Shown here: positions 18,377 to 28,300 of the stretch, one piece after another
Layout of the letters: every line of letters begins with the position of its first letter
Numbering within the stretch: position 1 is the first letter of the stretch
Origin: Gemmatimonadota bacterium
Lineage (GTDB): Bacteria > Latescibacterota > UBA2968 > GCA-2709665
Reading direction: 5' to 3'
Assembly: GCA_028873695.1 (NCBI GenBank)
Contig: JAPPNU010000071.1
Location: forward strand, 124,001 to 188,000
Length of the DNA: 64,000 nt
Position numbers and translations under genes: made by a program
The notes under the pieces: generated by a model
Databases searched by the model: none
What the model was told of the DNA's origin: nothing
Seen by the model: the letters and a program-made list of their open reading frames with translations, nothing else

Positions 18377-18390
18377 GGAATATTATTCCA
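18376..18390 (-). promoter_or_regulatory. ARG box A over the argR start
   Basis: TGGAATATTATTCCA is a perfect 15-bp palindrome that resembles the ARG-box half-sites (TGAAT...ATTCA). It overlaps the argR ribosome site and start codon. Confidence 0.7.
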
Positions 18391-18397
18391 AGTTTTC

Positions 18398-18412
18398 GGA
18401 GTATTATTCAGA
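18398..18412 (-). promoter_or_regulatory. ARG box B downstream of the -10 box
   Basis: GGAGTATTATTCAGA is a weaker ARG-box match. Its ATTATTC is exactly 21 bp from that of box A, the spacing of tandem ARG boxes that face one ArgR hexamer. It abuts the -10 box. Confidence 0.65.
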
Positions 18413-18440
18413 ATATACGCAAAAAAAATCCGGATGTCAA
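18412..18440 (-). promoter_or_regulatory. Sigma-70-type promoter of the arginine operon
   Basis: On the minus strand TTGACA (18435-18440) and TATATT (18412-18417) are separated by 17 bp. This is near consensus and is flanked on both sides by ARG boxes. Confidence 0.85.
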
Positions 18441-18453
18441 GAATAATTATTCA
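18440..18453 (-). promoter_or_regulatory. ARG box C upstream of the -35 box
   Basis: GAATAATTATTC (18441-18452) is a perfect 12-bp palindrome; with its flanks it matches TGAATAATTATTCA at 13 of 14 positions. It abuts the -35 box. Confidence 0.8.
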
Positions 18454-18486
18454 TATTGGCTGATTTTTCGCCGGTCATTTTCGAGC

Positions 18487-19902
18487 TCAGACCTCCACGA
18501 CCTTGCCCGGATTCATTATGTTGAGCGGGTCGAGTGCTTTCTTGATCGCCCGCATGACCTTTACGCCCTCGCCATGCTCCTGCTCCAGGGCTGCCAGTTT
18601 CCCCATGCCGATCCCGTGTTCACCCGTGCACGTTCCTCCCATTTCGAGGGCGAATTCGACAATCCGCTCGCCGAATCCTTGCGCCTCGGCGAGCTCTTCG
18701 GGGCGATCCGGATCGATCAGGAAAACGACGTGGAAATTCCCGTCGCCGACGTGACCGAAGAGCGGCGCAATCAGCGTCGATGCCTTCAGTTCGTCTTTGG
18801 TTCTGAGAATACAATCCGCCAGTCTCGAAACCGGAACGCACACGTCCGTCACGTACCCCACCGAGCCCGGGCGCATCGCCTGCGACGCATAATAGGCGTC
18901 GTACCGCGCCTGCCAGAGCCGGTCGCGTTCCCGTTGTCCGTTCGCCCTGCGAAAGTCTTCGCCGCCGTGCCGGTCCGCAACCGGTCTGGCCGCCGCGACA
19001 CGCTCGGCAACGGCCGATTCGGAACCGTGGAACTCGAAAAACAGGGTTGGCGCCACCCTGTAGTCAAAGCCCGAATAGGCGTTGATTGCGCCCATCTGAA
19101 CGTCGTCGAGGAGCTCGATTCGCGCCATTTCTATTCCCGCCGCCGTCATTTCAAGAACCGCATTTACCGCCGACGATATATCAGGAAACGCACAGACCGC
19201 CGCGGATACCGCCTGAGGGACCCTCGCCAGCTTAAGCGTCACCTCGGTGATGACGCCCAGAGTGCCCTCGGAACCCACGAACAAATGCGCCAGGTCGTAA
19301 CCGGCGGACGATTTTCTCGCCCTTCCTCCGGCCTGAACGATGCTGCCGTCAGCAAGTACGGCCTTCAGCGCCAGGACGTTTTCCCTCATCGTTCCGTATC
19401 CCACCGCCGCACTGCCGGATGCCCGGGTCGCGGCCATGCCGCCCAGCGAGGCGTCCGCGCCGGGATCCACCGGAAAATACAATCCCGTCTCCGCGTCAGC
19501 CAGATGCAGGTTAAGCTGCTTCCTGGTTACCCCGGCCTGCACCGTTGCATCCAGGTCGGCTGCGCCGATTCTCAAGATACGATTCATGCGGCTCAGATCG
19601 ATACAGACGCCGCCCCGCACGGCCACGATACCGCCTTCCACGGCCGTTCCCGTCCCGTACGGCACTACCGGTGTCCGGAATCGGGCACAGCATTCCACGA
19701 TCTTCGACACTTCCTGGTTGCAGCCGGGGAAAACCACGGCATCCGGCAACACGGGCCTATGGTACGAAGCGTCCCCAGCGTGGCTTTCGCGGATATCCGC
19801 GTCGGTCTTCATCCGGTCGCCCAGCAGCGACCGGAGTTCCCCGATGACCGGCGCCGGATCCGGAGCCGAAGATCGCATTTTCGCGCAGGCGCTGTCTGTC
19901 AT
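18487..19902 (-). CDS. FAD-linked oxidase (GlcD/D-lactate dehydrogenase family)
   Basis: A 471-residue flavoprotein. VVPYGTGTAVEGG (about 71-83) starts the FAD-binding (PCMH) domain, LGGMAATRASGSAAVGYGTMRENV is the flavin-contacting segment, and the FAD-oxidase C-terminal domain carries GHVGDGNFH and CTGEHGIGMGK, conserved in glycolate oxidase GlcD and cytochrome-linked D-lactate dehydrogenases. No GlcE/GlcF partner is nearby, which favours a D-2-hydroxyacid dehydrogenase. ATG at 19902 has GAGGG 9 nt upstream; TTG at 19911 is the alternative. The gene follows the S9 peptidase by 37 bp. Confidence 0.87.
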   Translation of the reverse strand: MTDSACAKMRSSAPDPAPVIGELRSLLGDRMKTDADIRESHAGDASYHRPVLPDAVVFPGCNQEVSKIVECCARFRTPVVPYGTGTAVEGGIVAVRGGVCIDLSRMNRILRIGAADLDATVQAGVTRKQLNLHLADAETGLYFPVDPGADASLGGMAATRASGSAAVGYGTMRENVLALKAVLADGSIVQAGGRARKSSAGYDLAHLFVGSEGTLGVITEVTLKLARVPQAVSAAVCAFPDISSAVNAVLEMTAAGIEMARIELLDDVQMGAINAYSGFDYRVAPTLFFEFHGSESAVAERVAAARPVADRHGGEDFRRANGQRERDRLWQARYDAYYASQAMRPGSVGYVTDVCVPVSRLADCILRTKDELKASTLIAPLFGHVGDGNFHVVFLIDPDRPEELAEAQGFGERIVEFALEMGGTCTGEHGIGMGKLAALEQEHGEGVKVMRAIKKALDPLNIMNPGKVVEV

Positions 19903-19939
19903 TCCCGTCAACCCTCTATCGAGCCGCTCTCGCGGCCAC

Positions 19940-22306
19940 TCACAGATGGCGTTCCAGCCATTGCGTCATTTCCCAGAACACGTGCATGACCGATTCACGC
20001 GCGCTGTATCCGTGGCTCTCGTGCGGCAGCATCACAAGTCTGGTTGTCGCGCCGTGACCCTTCAGCGCGTTGTACAGCCGCTCGCTCTGCATGGGAAACG
20101 TCCCGGAATTGTTGTCCGCCTGGCCGTGAATCAACAGCAGCGGCGCCTCGATCCTGTCCGCATGCATGAATGCCGACATGGCATGATAGACCTCCGGCGC
20201 CTGCCAGAGCGTGCGCTCTTCCGACTGAAAGCCGAACGGCGTCAGCGTCCGGTTGTATGCGCCGCTCCGGGCGATTCCCGCCCTGAACAGATCGCTGTGC
20301 GCCAGGAGATTCGCCGCCATGAAACCACCGTACGAATGTCCGCCGATCGCGATGCGGTCCCGGTCCGCAACACCCCGGCGAACGACTTCCTCCACCGCCG
20401 ATTCGGCGCTGGATACGAGTTGGGTCACGTACGAGTCGTTGGCTTCCACGCCGTCTTCTCCCACGATCGGCATGGTAGGCCCATCCAGCACCGCGTATCC
20501 CTGCGTCAACCAGGGCAGCGGCGACGTCCAGGTCACGCGAGTGAATCGGTACCGGGAGCCCGTCACCTGCGCGGCCGCATCGGCGCTTTTGAATTCACGC
20601 GGATACGCCCACATCAGCAAGGGCAGCGGACCCTGGTCATCGCTATACCCTGGCGGCAGATACAGGGTGCCGTTCAGGCCGGTTCCGTCCGCCCGCCGGT
20701 AATGGATGATTTCCTTCCGCACTTCCCGCAGTTGAGGTGCTGGATGGGGAAATGCGGTCAACTGCCGGATGTCTCCGGTCTCAAGCGCCCGTAAGAACAC
20801 GTTTGGCGGGCTCTGCGCCGTTTCACGCAACGTCAACAGCAGGCCGGCTTCCTTATCGATCAACCTGACGGGCTGCTCATAATACGGCGGTTCGCACTGC
20901 CACATCCTTTCCGCCGACTTCGTTTTCAGGTCGAGCCTGTCCAGGAAAGGGAAATCCCCGTCCGGAGACGCCCCGCCGCCAGCGAGGAAGAGACGCCGGC
21001 CGCCGTCACCCGTCAGCAATACCCTCCGTCCTGAGGGATTTGGCGCCAGCAGCGGCACACCCGGATCGCCGTACCGGTCTTCCCACGACCGGTCGAAGAG
21101 CAATTCACGGTCGTTGGATGCTCCGTCCGGGGCAAACCGCCAGGTCCTGGTTTGGCGGGTCTTCCACCAGCGCTCGGTCACCAGCGCCATCGCGCCGTCG
21201 CCCCACGTCAGACCGGCGTACCGGAGCTCAAGCGACTGCAACAACGCCGGTGCGCGATCGAAGGGCTCGGACAGCGCGTACACGAGATCCCTCACGTCCG
21301 TCTCAACGGCCGGATCGCCGCCATCCTGCGCCTCCGCCCAGCACACCATTGCCGCCGCGTCGTTACGCCAACGGAACGAGCGCGGGCCCTCGCGTACGGC
21401 ATCAAAGGCGATGGGGACGTCCTCCGCCAGCGGCGCATCGACCAGTTCACGAACGACCCGGCCCCACATATCCCGCACTTCAACCCGAACTGGAAACCGA
21501 TCGTGCGGCGCCAGGTACGAATATGGCCGATGGAGGGTCTCCACGAGCAGATGGGCGCCTCCCGGCGCCGGCTCCGCCCGCCGGATGATTCCTGGCGCGC
21601 CCACGTCCCGTTCGCTTCCATCCGGTGCGATCACGACCAGCCTGGAGGTCGCATAGTATTCGAAGAGCGTTTCGTCGTGCGCCCCCTTCAAAAGGTCCTG
21701 CCAGGTTCGCGACGGCGCCGGCCGGCCCGTATTTTCCCGGATCTCGGGACCCCGGGGCACCCGGGGCGCTTCGGGGACTTCACCCCGTTCAGCCGGAACA
21801 GCCCGGACGATGAGCGACGGGACGCGGTCCGGCGCGGACGGTATCCAGGCGAACGGCGCGCCGAAAATGCCGTTCAGCCTGATGTCGGACACCTGACGCG
21901 CCACGCCCGATTCCACGCCGGCGCGCCAGAGCCGGATTCCCGATCCGTCACGTACCGTAAAGGCGAACCGGCGTCCGTCCGGCGCCCATTGCGGCGACCC
22001 GATGCGGCCCTCCTCGGGCAGACCCGTCACCGGGCGCTGCAATCCGTCGGAAATCCGCAATAGCGTCAGTCCCGTATAATATCCCGTACGGCTCAGACCG
22101 TTGGCATCGGGGTCGATGCGAAGGCCCGCCAGGCGCAACTCCGGCCGGGCCAACTCGGATATGGGCGGCAGGCCCGGTTTCGCGAGCACAAGGATCCACC
22201 GCCCATTGGGGTCGATGCTCATGTCCGGTGTGGTTGGCGCGTCCAGCAGCGCCGCAATTTCTCCCGGCGGCATCCGGTATTCGGGTTCTTGTGAGGTGGG
22301 GTTCAT
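19940..22306 (-). CDS. S9-family prolyl oligopeptidase-like serine peptidase
   Basis: A 788-residue peptidase. The first two thirds form the beta-propeller-like domain (repeats such as WAPDGRRFAFTVRDGSGIRLW). The C-terminal alpha/beta-hydrolase domain has the nucleophile in GGHSYGGFMAAN (Ser near 658), the acid in HGQADNNSG and the histidine in PHESHGYS. It is closest in appearance to the glutamyl-endopeptidase/acylaminoacyl-peptidase branch of S9. No signal peptide is evident, so it is probably cytoplasmic. ATG 22306 follows GAAGGAAAC. Confidence 0.9.
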   Translation of the reverse strand: MNPTSQEPEYRMPPGEIAALLDAPTTPDMSIDPNGRWILVLAKPGLPPISELARPELRLAGLRIDPDANGLSRTGYYTGLTLLRISDGLQRPVTGLPEEGRIGSPQWAPDGRRFAFTVRDGSGIRLWRAGVESGVARQVSDIRLNGIFGAPFAWIPSAPDRVPSLIVRAVPAERGEVPEAPRVPRGPEIRENTGRPAPSRTWQDLLKGAHDETLFEYYATSRLVVIAPDGSERDVGAPGIIRRAEPAPGGAHLLVETLHRPYSYLAPHDRFPVRVEVRDMWGRVVRELVDAPLAEDVPIAFDAVREGPRSFRWRNDAAAMVCWAEAQDGGDPAVETDVRDLVYALSEPFDRAPALLQSLELRYAGLTWGDGAMALVTERWWKTRQTRTWRFAPDGASNDRELLFDRSWEDRYGDPGVPLLAPNPSGRRVLLTGDGGRRLFLAGGGASPDGDFPFLDRLDLKTKSAERMWQCEPPYYEQPVRLIDKEAGLLLTLRETAQSPPNVFLRALETGDIRQLTAFPHPAPQLREVRKEIIHYRRADGTGLNGTLYLPPGYSDDQGPLPLLMWAYPREFKSADAAAQVTGSRYRFTRVTWTSPLPWLTQGYAVLDGPTMPIVGEDGVEANDSYVTQLVSSAESAVEEVVRRGVADRDRIAIGGHSYGGFMAANLLAHSDLFRAGIARSGAYNRTLTPFGFQSEERTLWQAPEVYHAMSAFMHADRIEAPLLLIHGQADNNSGTFPMQSERLYNALKGHGATTRLVMLPHESHGYSARESVMHVFWEMTQWLERHL

Positions 22307-22355
22307 GTTTCCTTCGAGTTACGTCGACATTCAGGGGAATCCCGGGTTTCCCACT

Positions 22356-23462
22356 CTATATTGCAACGGGCTCCAATCCGTCCGCCGACCGTTGCCTGTT
22401 GACATCGTCAATCCGCCAGGGAACCACGGAACCGTCGGCCCGATACCGATCATAATAGCCGTCCTCATAACGGGCGATCGGCATCAATGTCTTTCTTGAA
22501 CGGACTGCCTCCAGCGCCTGCGGGGTCATCGTCCCGCCATCCGCCAGATCCACGACCTCGATCTCATCCAGCCTGTTGCTGCCCAGCCCGCGCATGGCCG
22601 CAAATCTGAGATAGGGTGTCGCCTCGGTGTCCAGGCCCATCAGGTACGTCGCGACGGCGTCCACGTGGACCTCGTTCTCGCCGATCAGGGTCCACCCGAG
22701 CGGGTAATTCTCGCCCTCGTTGAACGCGGTACCGTCTCTGCCAACCAGCCCGTCGACCATGCAAAGCCGGGGAATTTTCAGTGAACGCAGGGCGGCCACC
22801 AGGTCGCACAATTTGTGGTAGAACCGGTCTTCGAACAGACTCAAGCCGCTGTCTGTCAGGCGCCAGATCCCGTTTTCGTGTGGCCGGTCGACTTCCTGAA
22901 TATGACACAGGTGGCGCTCGGGCCGCGCCAGGATACCCATCAGGTTCTTGATTGCCAGGGTCGTACATCCCAGGTTGTGGCACTTCGCCAGCGGCACATT
23001 GAAAAAGAACGCGCAGTCCGTCACGTCCCGATAGATCGGGTAGGCTTCGAATACAACCCCCCCGGGCACCGGAACATTCCGGCTGGGGCGGTCGTTCAAC
23101 TCGGTTAACGTCAACTTTCGGCTGTCCGCCATCCTCGTGTACCCGGCGCCCTTCCATGTATTCCCGTTTTCCGGCTGCTCGCCGGATTGTCCGTCCGCGA
23201 CCACCAGCCTGCCGGCGTCGACGCCCTTCTCCACGAGCGCGTCGGCCATCCCCGCCAGAAATCCCGGGTGGGTTACAATTCGTTTCTCCGCGGGAAACAG
23301 GACCGTCGCATTCGGCTTGAGCAGTACGGTTCCGTCTTCGGGCAGCGCGAGGCCCACGCGCCGCAATGCCTCATGGGCAAGATCCCTGTATGCCTCGAAC
23401 GGCGCCTCGTTTACCTCGATCCCGGCTCGAAACAGGTAGACTCTCTCGCTGTCTATTCGCAT
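22356..23462 (-). CDS. DUF362 domain-containing protein
   Basis: A 368-residue protein with the DUF362 pattern: GTVLLKPNATV (about 44-54), THPGFLAGMADALVEKG, then FFFNVPLAKCHNLGCTTLAIKNLMGI in the middle, and a late DGLVGRDGTAF. Family members often bind iron-sulfur clusters through extra Cys motifs, which are absent here. The function is unknown. ATG at 23462 has GGGGAGAGG upstream. It is first in a leftward group DUF362 - S9 peptidase - FAD oxidase with gaps of 49 and 37 bp, so these three may be an operon. Confidence 0.82.
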   Translation of the reverse strand: MRIDSERVYLFRAGIEVNEAPFEAYRDLAHEALRRVGLALPEDGTVLLKPNATVLFPAEKRIVTHPGFLAGMADALVEKGVDAGRLVVADGQSGEQPENGNTWKGAGYTRMADSRKLTLTELNDRPSRNVPVPGGVVFEAYPIYRDVTDCAFFFNVPLAKCHNLGCTTLAIKNLMGILARPERHLCHIQEVDRPHENGIWRLTDSGLSLFEDRFYHKLCDLVAALRSLKIPRLCMVDGLVGRDGTAFNEGENYPLGWTLIGENEVHVDAVATYLMGLDTEATPYLRFAAMRGLGSNRLDEIEVVDLADGGTMTPQALEAVRSRKTLMPIARYEDGYYDRYRADGSVVPWRIDDVNRQRSADGLEPVAI

Positions 23463-23962
23463 TCTGGCCTCTCCCCTCGTGGATGAATGGACTCGTCTGC
23501 CCTGTACGGGGAGACAGTGGATCGTTCGTTGGACTTGACTCGCCTGCCCTCGACGGCGCCAATTGAATATCGGCAGACACGCTTGGAAGCTGTATTAAAA
23601 TTACCGGTGAGTTCCCGAGCGCGAGCGAAAAAGTGGCGGTCAAGGCGGAGAATCCGCCTATATTTAATGTATCGTGGCTGCGCGCCCCTCGCCACTCTTG
23701 GGTGGATTTGCCCAACGCCGACCGGCGCTCTTGCAGCCGTGCGAAGACCGCTGGGAATTTTAATACAGCTTCTATCTGCAGTTCCTTATCGGGTACTTTG
23801 AACGCTATTGATTTCAATTATAGTTCAGCATATATTCACGGGGTTACATACGTGAATTCTGACCGGTTGTCTCAGGTCATGGGAATCCGACTCAACACTG
23901 AACCGTTGCCATTGTGGCGGATTTTCGCTAATCTTTGCATTGTTGGGTCGATATCTAAAAGA
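23463..23962. other. Intergenic region filled largely by a MITE
   Basis: About 500 bp between the DUF362 gene and the DUF4160 gene. The MITE-like copy B occupies 23586-23772; the rest is AT-rich and should hold the promoter of the downstream pair. An open frame runs from 23633 into the DUF4160 gene, but its first 110 codons are MITE and intergenic sequence. Confidence 0.6.
23586..23772. mobile_element. MITE-like element, family 1, copy B
   Basis: 187 bp with near-perfect terminal inverted repeats, GAAGCTGTATTAAAATTACC and its inverted partner at 23753-23772. The outer arms match copy A in reverse orientation (for example AGTGGCGGTCAAGGCGG and CCGTGCGAAGACCGCTGGG). The core AATGTATCGTGGCTGCGCGC... 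(23666-23699) is in the same orientation as the core of copy A. No flanking duplication is clear. Confidence 0.82.
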
Positions 23963-24199
23963 ATGCCAACCGTCAGAGACATTACCAGTCCCTATCGATT
24001 CTTCTTCTTCAGCTTTGACTGCAACGAACCGAAACATATACACGTTCAGCGGGAAAAACGGATCTGCAAATTCTGGCTCGAACCGATCAGTCTTTGCAGG
24101 AATCAGGGTTTTTCAACCAATGAACTCAACCGAATTCGTCGAGCAATCCGAGCAAATATAATTCTGATCCTGGAGAACTGGGATGAACATTGCGAGTAG
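23963..24199 (+). CDS. DUF4160 domain-containing protein (toxin-like)
   Basis: A 78-residue protein, MPTVRDITSPYRFFFFSFDC followed by NEPKHIHVQREKRICKFWL, which is the DUF4160 signature (YRFFFFSFD, EPxHIHV). DUF4160 genes are regularly paired with DUF2442 genes and have been proposed as toxin-antitoxin-like modules; the activity is not established. ATG at 23963 is chosen because the family starts at MPT. It overlaps the DUF2442 gene by 17 bp. The AT-rich sequence differs from its neighbours and suggests horizontal acquisition. Confidence 0.82.
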   Translation: MPTVRDITSPYRFFFFSFDCNEPKHIHVQREKRICKFWLEPISLCRNQGFSTNELNRIRRAIRANIILILENWDEHCE

Positions 24200-24449
24200 T
24201 TCAGAACCGAGAATTCAGTTTGTCCGGGTTACTGATGACACCATCACAGCTGATTTTGTTGACGGTCGTACAATCAGTGTTCCTCTTGTCTGGTCGTGGC
24301 GGCTGTCGGAAGCCACACCGGAGGAACGCGCCAATTACGAAATAATCGGCGATGGGATAGGCGTCCGCTGGCCCGACATCGATGAAGATTTAAGCGCTCA
24401 GGGCATGCTGGCAGGCGTTCCGGCTCGTCCTCCCAAACACAGGGTCTGA
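24183..24449 (+). CDS. DUF2442 domain-containing protein (antitoxin-like)
   Basis: An 88-residue protein with the DUF2442 pattern: DDTITADFVDGRTISVPLVWSWRL, ATPEERANYEIIGDGIGVRWPDIDEDLS. It follows and overlaps DUF4160 by 17 bp, with GGAGAACTGGG before its ATG, so the two are co-translated. Members of this family accompany DUF4160 and are thought to be the partner or antitoxin. The short tail (LAGVPARPPKHRV) is typical. Confidence 0.85.
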   Translation: MNIASSSEPRIQFVRVTDDTITADFVDGRTISVPLVWSWRLSEATPEERANYEIIGDGIGVRWPDIDEDLSAQGMLAGVPARPPKHRV

Positions 24450-24554
24450 TTCAGTAACTCCGTTTCTATTGGCGGCACAATGCCGCGGTTCATATGCAGG
24501 TATGGATAATGCGCTGTTGACGTCGCGCCGCCGATTTCGCAAGATGTCCGCGCC

Positions 24555-25313
24555 TCACCCCATCGCGTTCAGAACGATCACCCGGCTTCGCTTGAGCGGA
24601 TCGGGCAGATCCGGATGTAACTCCAGGCTCAGATTCCCGCGGTAACCGATATCGGAAAGGGCGGAGATGGTATTCGCCAGCGCCGCTTCGGTCAGAATGC
24701 CGTCCGTCAGGCCCAGATGCAGGTCGCGCGAACCGTCATTGTCGTCCAGATGGACGTATCCCAGCAGCGGGCCCGCGTCCGAAATCACCTCTGTCGCGTC
24801 TTCGCCGGACATCTGCGCGTGGCCGATATCCAGAAGCAGAAACAGATTGGGATGCCCAATTTCCCTCAGATACGCAATCGTCCCGGAGGCGGTAGGCAGC
24901 GCGGTACCCGGGAAATGTTCCACGCACACCCGCACGCCCAGTTCGCCTCCATGTTCGGCCAGCTTTTTCAATTTCGCCGCATATGTGTCCAGAGACGACG
25001 GGTCGTCATCCGGAACGACGTACGCGGTTGATGCGCCCAGCGCGGCGCCAAAGGCCAGCGTCCGTTCGAGATAGGATGCGGCTGTAGATCGGGAGCCCAT
25101 ATCGGGACTGCTCAGCCGGGCGCCTTCCGGCATACCGAACGACGCAGCGATGCAGGAAACCGAAAGCCCGTGCTCCCGGATTTTCTGCCGTGCTCCGTCC
25201 GAAGAAAAAGCGAACGGCCTTACGTCGATCCACTCGAACCCCAGCGCGTTTGTCTTCGCGGCAATCGCGTTTTCCGGACCCTCGATGGCCCATACACAGC
25301 ACGCAAGGTTCAT
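24555..25313 (-). CDS. Sugar phosphate isomerase/epimerase (TIM barrel)
   Basis: A 252-residue AP-endonuclease-2-type TIM-barrel enzyme. Metal-site motifs VCVEHFPG, LLLDIGHAQMSG, GYVHLDDNDGSRDLH and LSLELHPD are in the expected order. Such enzymes act on sugars or sugar acids; the substrate cannot be told. The open frame extends into the lyase gene, but ATG 25313 with GAGGAAG 8 nt upstream gives the normal barrel start. It lies 64 bp after the heparinase-like gene and is probably co-transcribed. Confidence 0.85.
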   Translation of the reverse strand: MNLACCVWAIEGPENAIAAKTNALGFEWIDVRPFAFSSDGARQKIREHGLSVSCIAASFGMPEGARLSSPDMGSRSTAASYLERTLAFGAALGASTAYVVPDDDPSSLDTYAAKLKKLAEHGGELGVRVCVEHFPGTALPTASGTIAYLREIGHPNLFLLLDIGHAQMSGEDATEVISDAGPLLGYVHLDDNDGSRDLHLGLTDGILTEAALANTISALSDIGYRGNLSLELHPDLPDPLKRSRVIVLNAMG

Positions 25314-25377
25314 ACCGGCGTCTTCCTCATCCGAATCGCGTCCTCGAGCGCGGCGATCGTCCTCCGCTTGCCTGCCA

Positions 25378-28300
25378 TCAGGAACCATCGCCGTCTGAAA
25401 ACAGCACCAGGTCCGGGACCTCCAGCCAATCGCCCGCGCCGACCATGGCGACCGAATACCTGGGCCCGGCGTCACCGTCCGCCACGGGGAAGTCTCCCAT
25501 CGTCATCGGCCCTCTGCCTTCGCGGTCGATCCGCCACCCGCCGTCCACTTCTCCGGCGAGCCGTCCCTGCGGTTCCTTCAGGCTGTTCAACAGGATCATT
25601 CCCGCCCGCGCGTGAGGATTGGACGCGCTTGTGAGAAGGCGGTCGGCGCGCACCTCCAGCACCGGTCCGCCGGCCACGTTTACGTCTTCGTCCCCGATTG
25701 AAAAACAACGTCGGTCAATCACTTTCGACAACGTCACGCTGTCCGAATATCCATCCGAAACCACCGGAATGGCCTGTCCGGGCTGGATGGTATCCTCGAT
25801 CACGGCGTCGGCAAGCTCGATTGTCCCCCGCGTGTAATCCACGGCCACGATCCGGCTGCGACGCATTCCCTCGCCCTCCAGCCGCAACCGGTCCATCGCC
25901 AGCATCCTGCCGTTGAACAACATCGCCCGGACGGGACGACCGTGGCTGTCGAGCACCAGAAAGGCGGTCTGACCGGATATACTGATTCCGTTTTCGAGTG
26001 TATAAACACGGTCCGCGTCCAGGGCGTGGAACAGATAATGGGTGCTCCCATCTTCCAGGTCCAACCTGACGGCGGCCGCTCGGAATCCGTCCGGCGTCAG
26101 TTCGACCTGTGTCGCACGCCGGACCCTTGGCCTGTCTTTATATGGTTCGAATACCGTCGCGAACCGGCTGGACAGATTGTCGCCGGCTCGCCTGCGCACC
26201 AGGAATTTTACGCTCTCGGGCAGGTACTTGTATTTCTGTACCGGCCCGTCGCACGCGAAGAGTTCCTCGTCCCGTCCAATCAGGTGCGCCCGAAGTCCGA
26301 TGCCGCGCCAGGGGCGTTCCGGCTGGCCCTCCAGGGGCTCCGTCAGGCGCCACTCGGCAATCGCCTCCGCGTTCAGGCGTCCGGCCTGCACGTTGTACAG
26401 AAACTGGTAGCCGCTGCCCCGGTATCCCCTGTAGGGCACGCTGGACAATCGCTTGTCCTTCAACTCGGGATCGTCGTAAAACTGCTCGTATGGCACGTCC
26501 ACTCCCGCCAGCGTCCCGGTTTCCCGGACCGGTCCCAGCGCGGGACGGCAGGCGAACTCCGCCTGGTTGCCGTGCAGCATGTAGTCGTGCTGCCGGCCCC
26601 CGTTCACGTAGAATACGTCGAACAGGTAGTGGCGATCCGGGGACGCTTCAACCAGCATATTCACCCGCCGGTAGAGATCGACCCGACCCTCATAGGCGCC
26701 TTCGCAGGACGCATCCACGACCTGGGCGAATCCCTCTGAAACCAGCCCGTGCAGCCGACCGGGCCCGCGCCCCTGCCGGACCTCGTCCACCACAACCGTA
26801 TTGTGCGCCACGGTATTTGTGAAAAATCCCGCGAGCCGATGATTGAAGGCGTCCGTCTGCTCCGGGTATCCGATATCGGTCAGCAGCACATTGTGGTGGG
26901 AGAATAACAGGATATTCAACTGGTCGAAATGCCGGTGGGCCTGGTGGTCGCCGTAGAAGAATGACACCGCCGACCGGTTCATATAATCGCCGCATTGCAG
27001 ATTGGCCATGCCATAGGCGGGAAAGTGAAAGGACCGCAGGCCGATCTCGGGAGCTTCCCCTTCCGGAAGTACCGAAAGCTGCGTCTCAACGGGCGTGCCG
27101 AACAGGTCCTGACGGGCGTCCGGTTGCGTCTTCAGCACCCACGCGAGTCGCGGGTCATGCACATACGGAAGCGCGAGTTGGCAGACGGCCGGCTGCCAGG
27201 CGCCGCCGTGCGCGAACATGTCGCCCGAATCTCCGGTAGAAGGGGTGAATTTTCCGGCGATGCAGACGTCAAACGCCCAGGTTACCAGTTTCTCGTACCG
27301 TGGGTGATCAAACAGGTTCACGCCGGTTTCGACCATCAACGCGGCCAGTTCCGTCAAGTCGTGCACCCAGATTCGATTGTATGAGAGTGACTCATGGGGC
27401 ATTCCATCGCGGTAGACCAGGTTTTCGAGCGCATCCCGTAATCCCATATCGGTGGCCATCACGGGATCCGGATTCGCCAGAACGTATTGAACCATCTCCT
27501 CGCTGCGAGGACGGCCTTCGGAAGTCGCCAGCACCTGCGCCAGCGTCAGCAGCGCTTTCTGGTGCATTCCGTAGTTGCCCCTGATGCGGCCCCCCGCCGC
27601 ATCCATTATGCACCTGGCGGCCTCACGGAGCAACCGTTCCCGAATCGTTGCGTGGATCTCCGGGCCCGTCCTGTCCGCGACACACTGGAGTTCGGTGTCA
27701 GTATTCAGATAGGGCCGTACCGCGTCGTAAGCGATCGCGCAGGTATGCGGGGGACGCGTCTCCCAGATCCTGTTGAACAACTTGCCGGTATATTCGGGAT
27801 TGTGCTCCTTCGATTCCCTGGACTGCCGCTCGTATTCGTAGTTGGGGTAATGCTCGGCCAGTTGCCACAGCAGAAGCGCGCATTTGTGGGCGTACCGTCT
27901 CCTGTCATCTTCATCGTCGACCAGCACGGCTGCCTGGCCCAGGACTTCGATCGCTTCCATGAGGAACCGCATCATGCTCCAGTGTGCATAGTAACCCACG
28001 AACCAGTAGTTCGCCGGTACCGGATCTCCCGGACGATGCCACCCCCATCCGTCGTCGGCGTACGGTCCGGACAGCAGGGACCGGTCTTCCATGCCCGTGG
28101 CCAGGAATGCCTCGAAGTCGTTCGACGGATACGTCTCTCCGCCCACGGGACATGTCACTTTGTACGGACGGTCAAAGTCGATGATCCACCTGTATAGCCC
28201 CTGTTCATGGACTTTGACTCCATGTACAGGGCACCCGTCGTTATGTACCTGGTAGCCCCGCGGCACTTCAGGGGGTGAAACGAGGGTGCGCAGTTTAGCG

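Noticed and set aside
18574..19989. 471-codon frame antisense to the FAD oxidase gene
   Set aside because: Shadow of a gene with clear FAD motifs.
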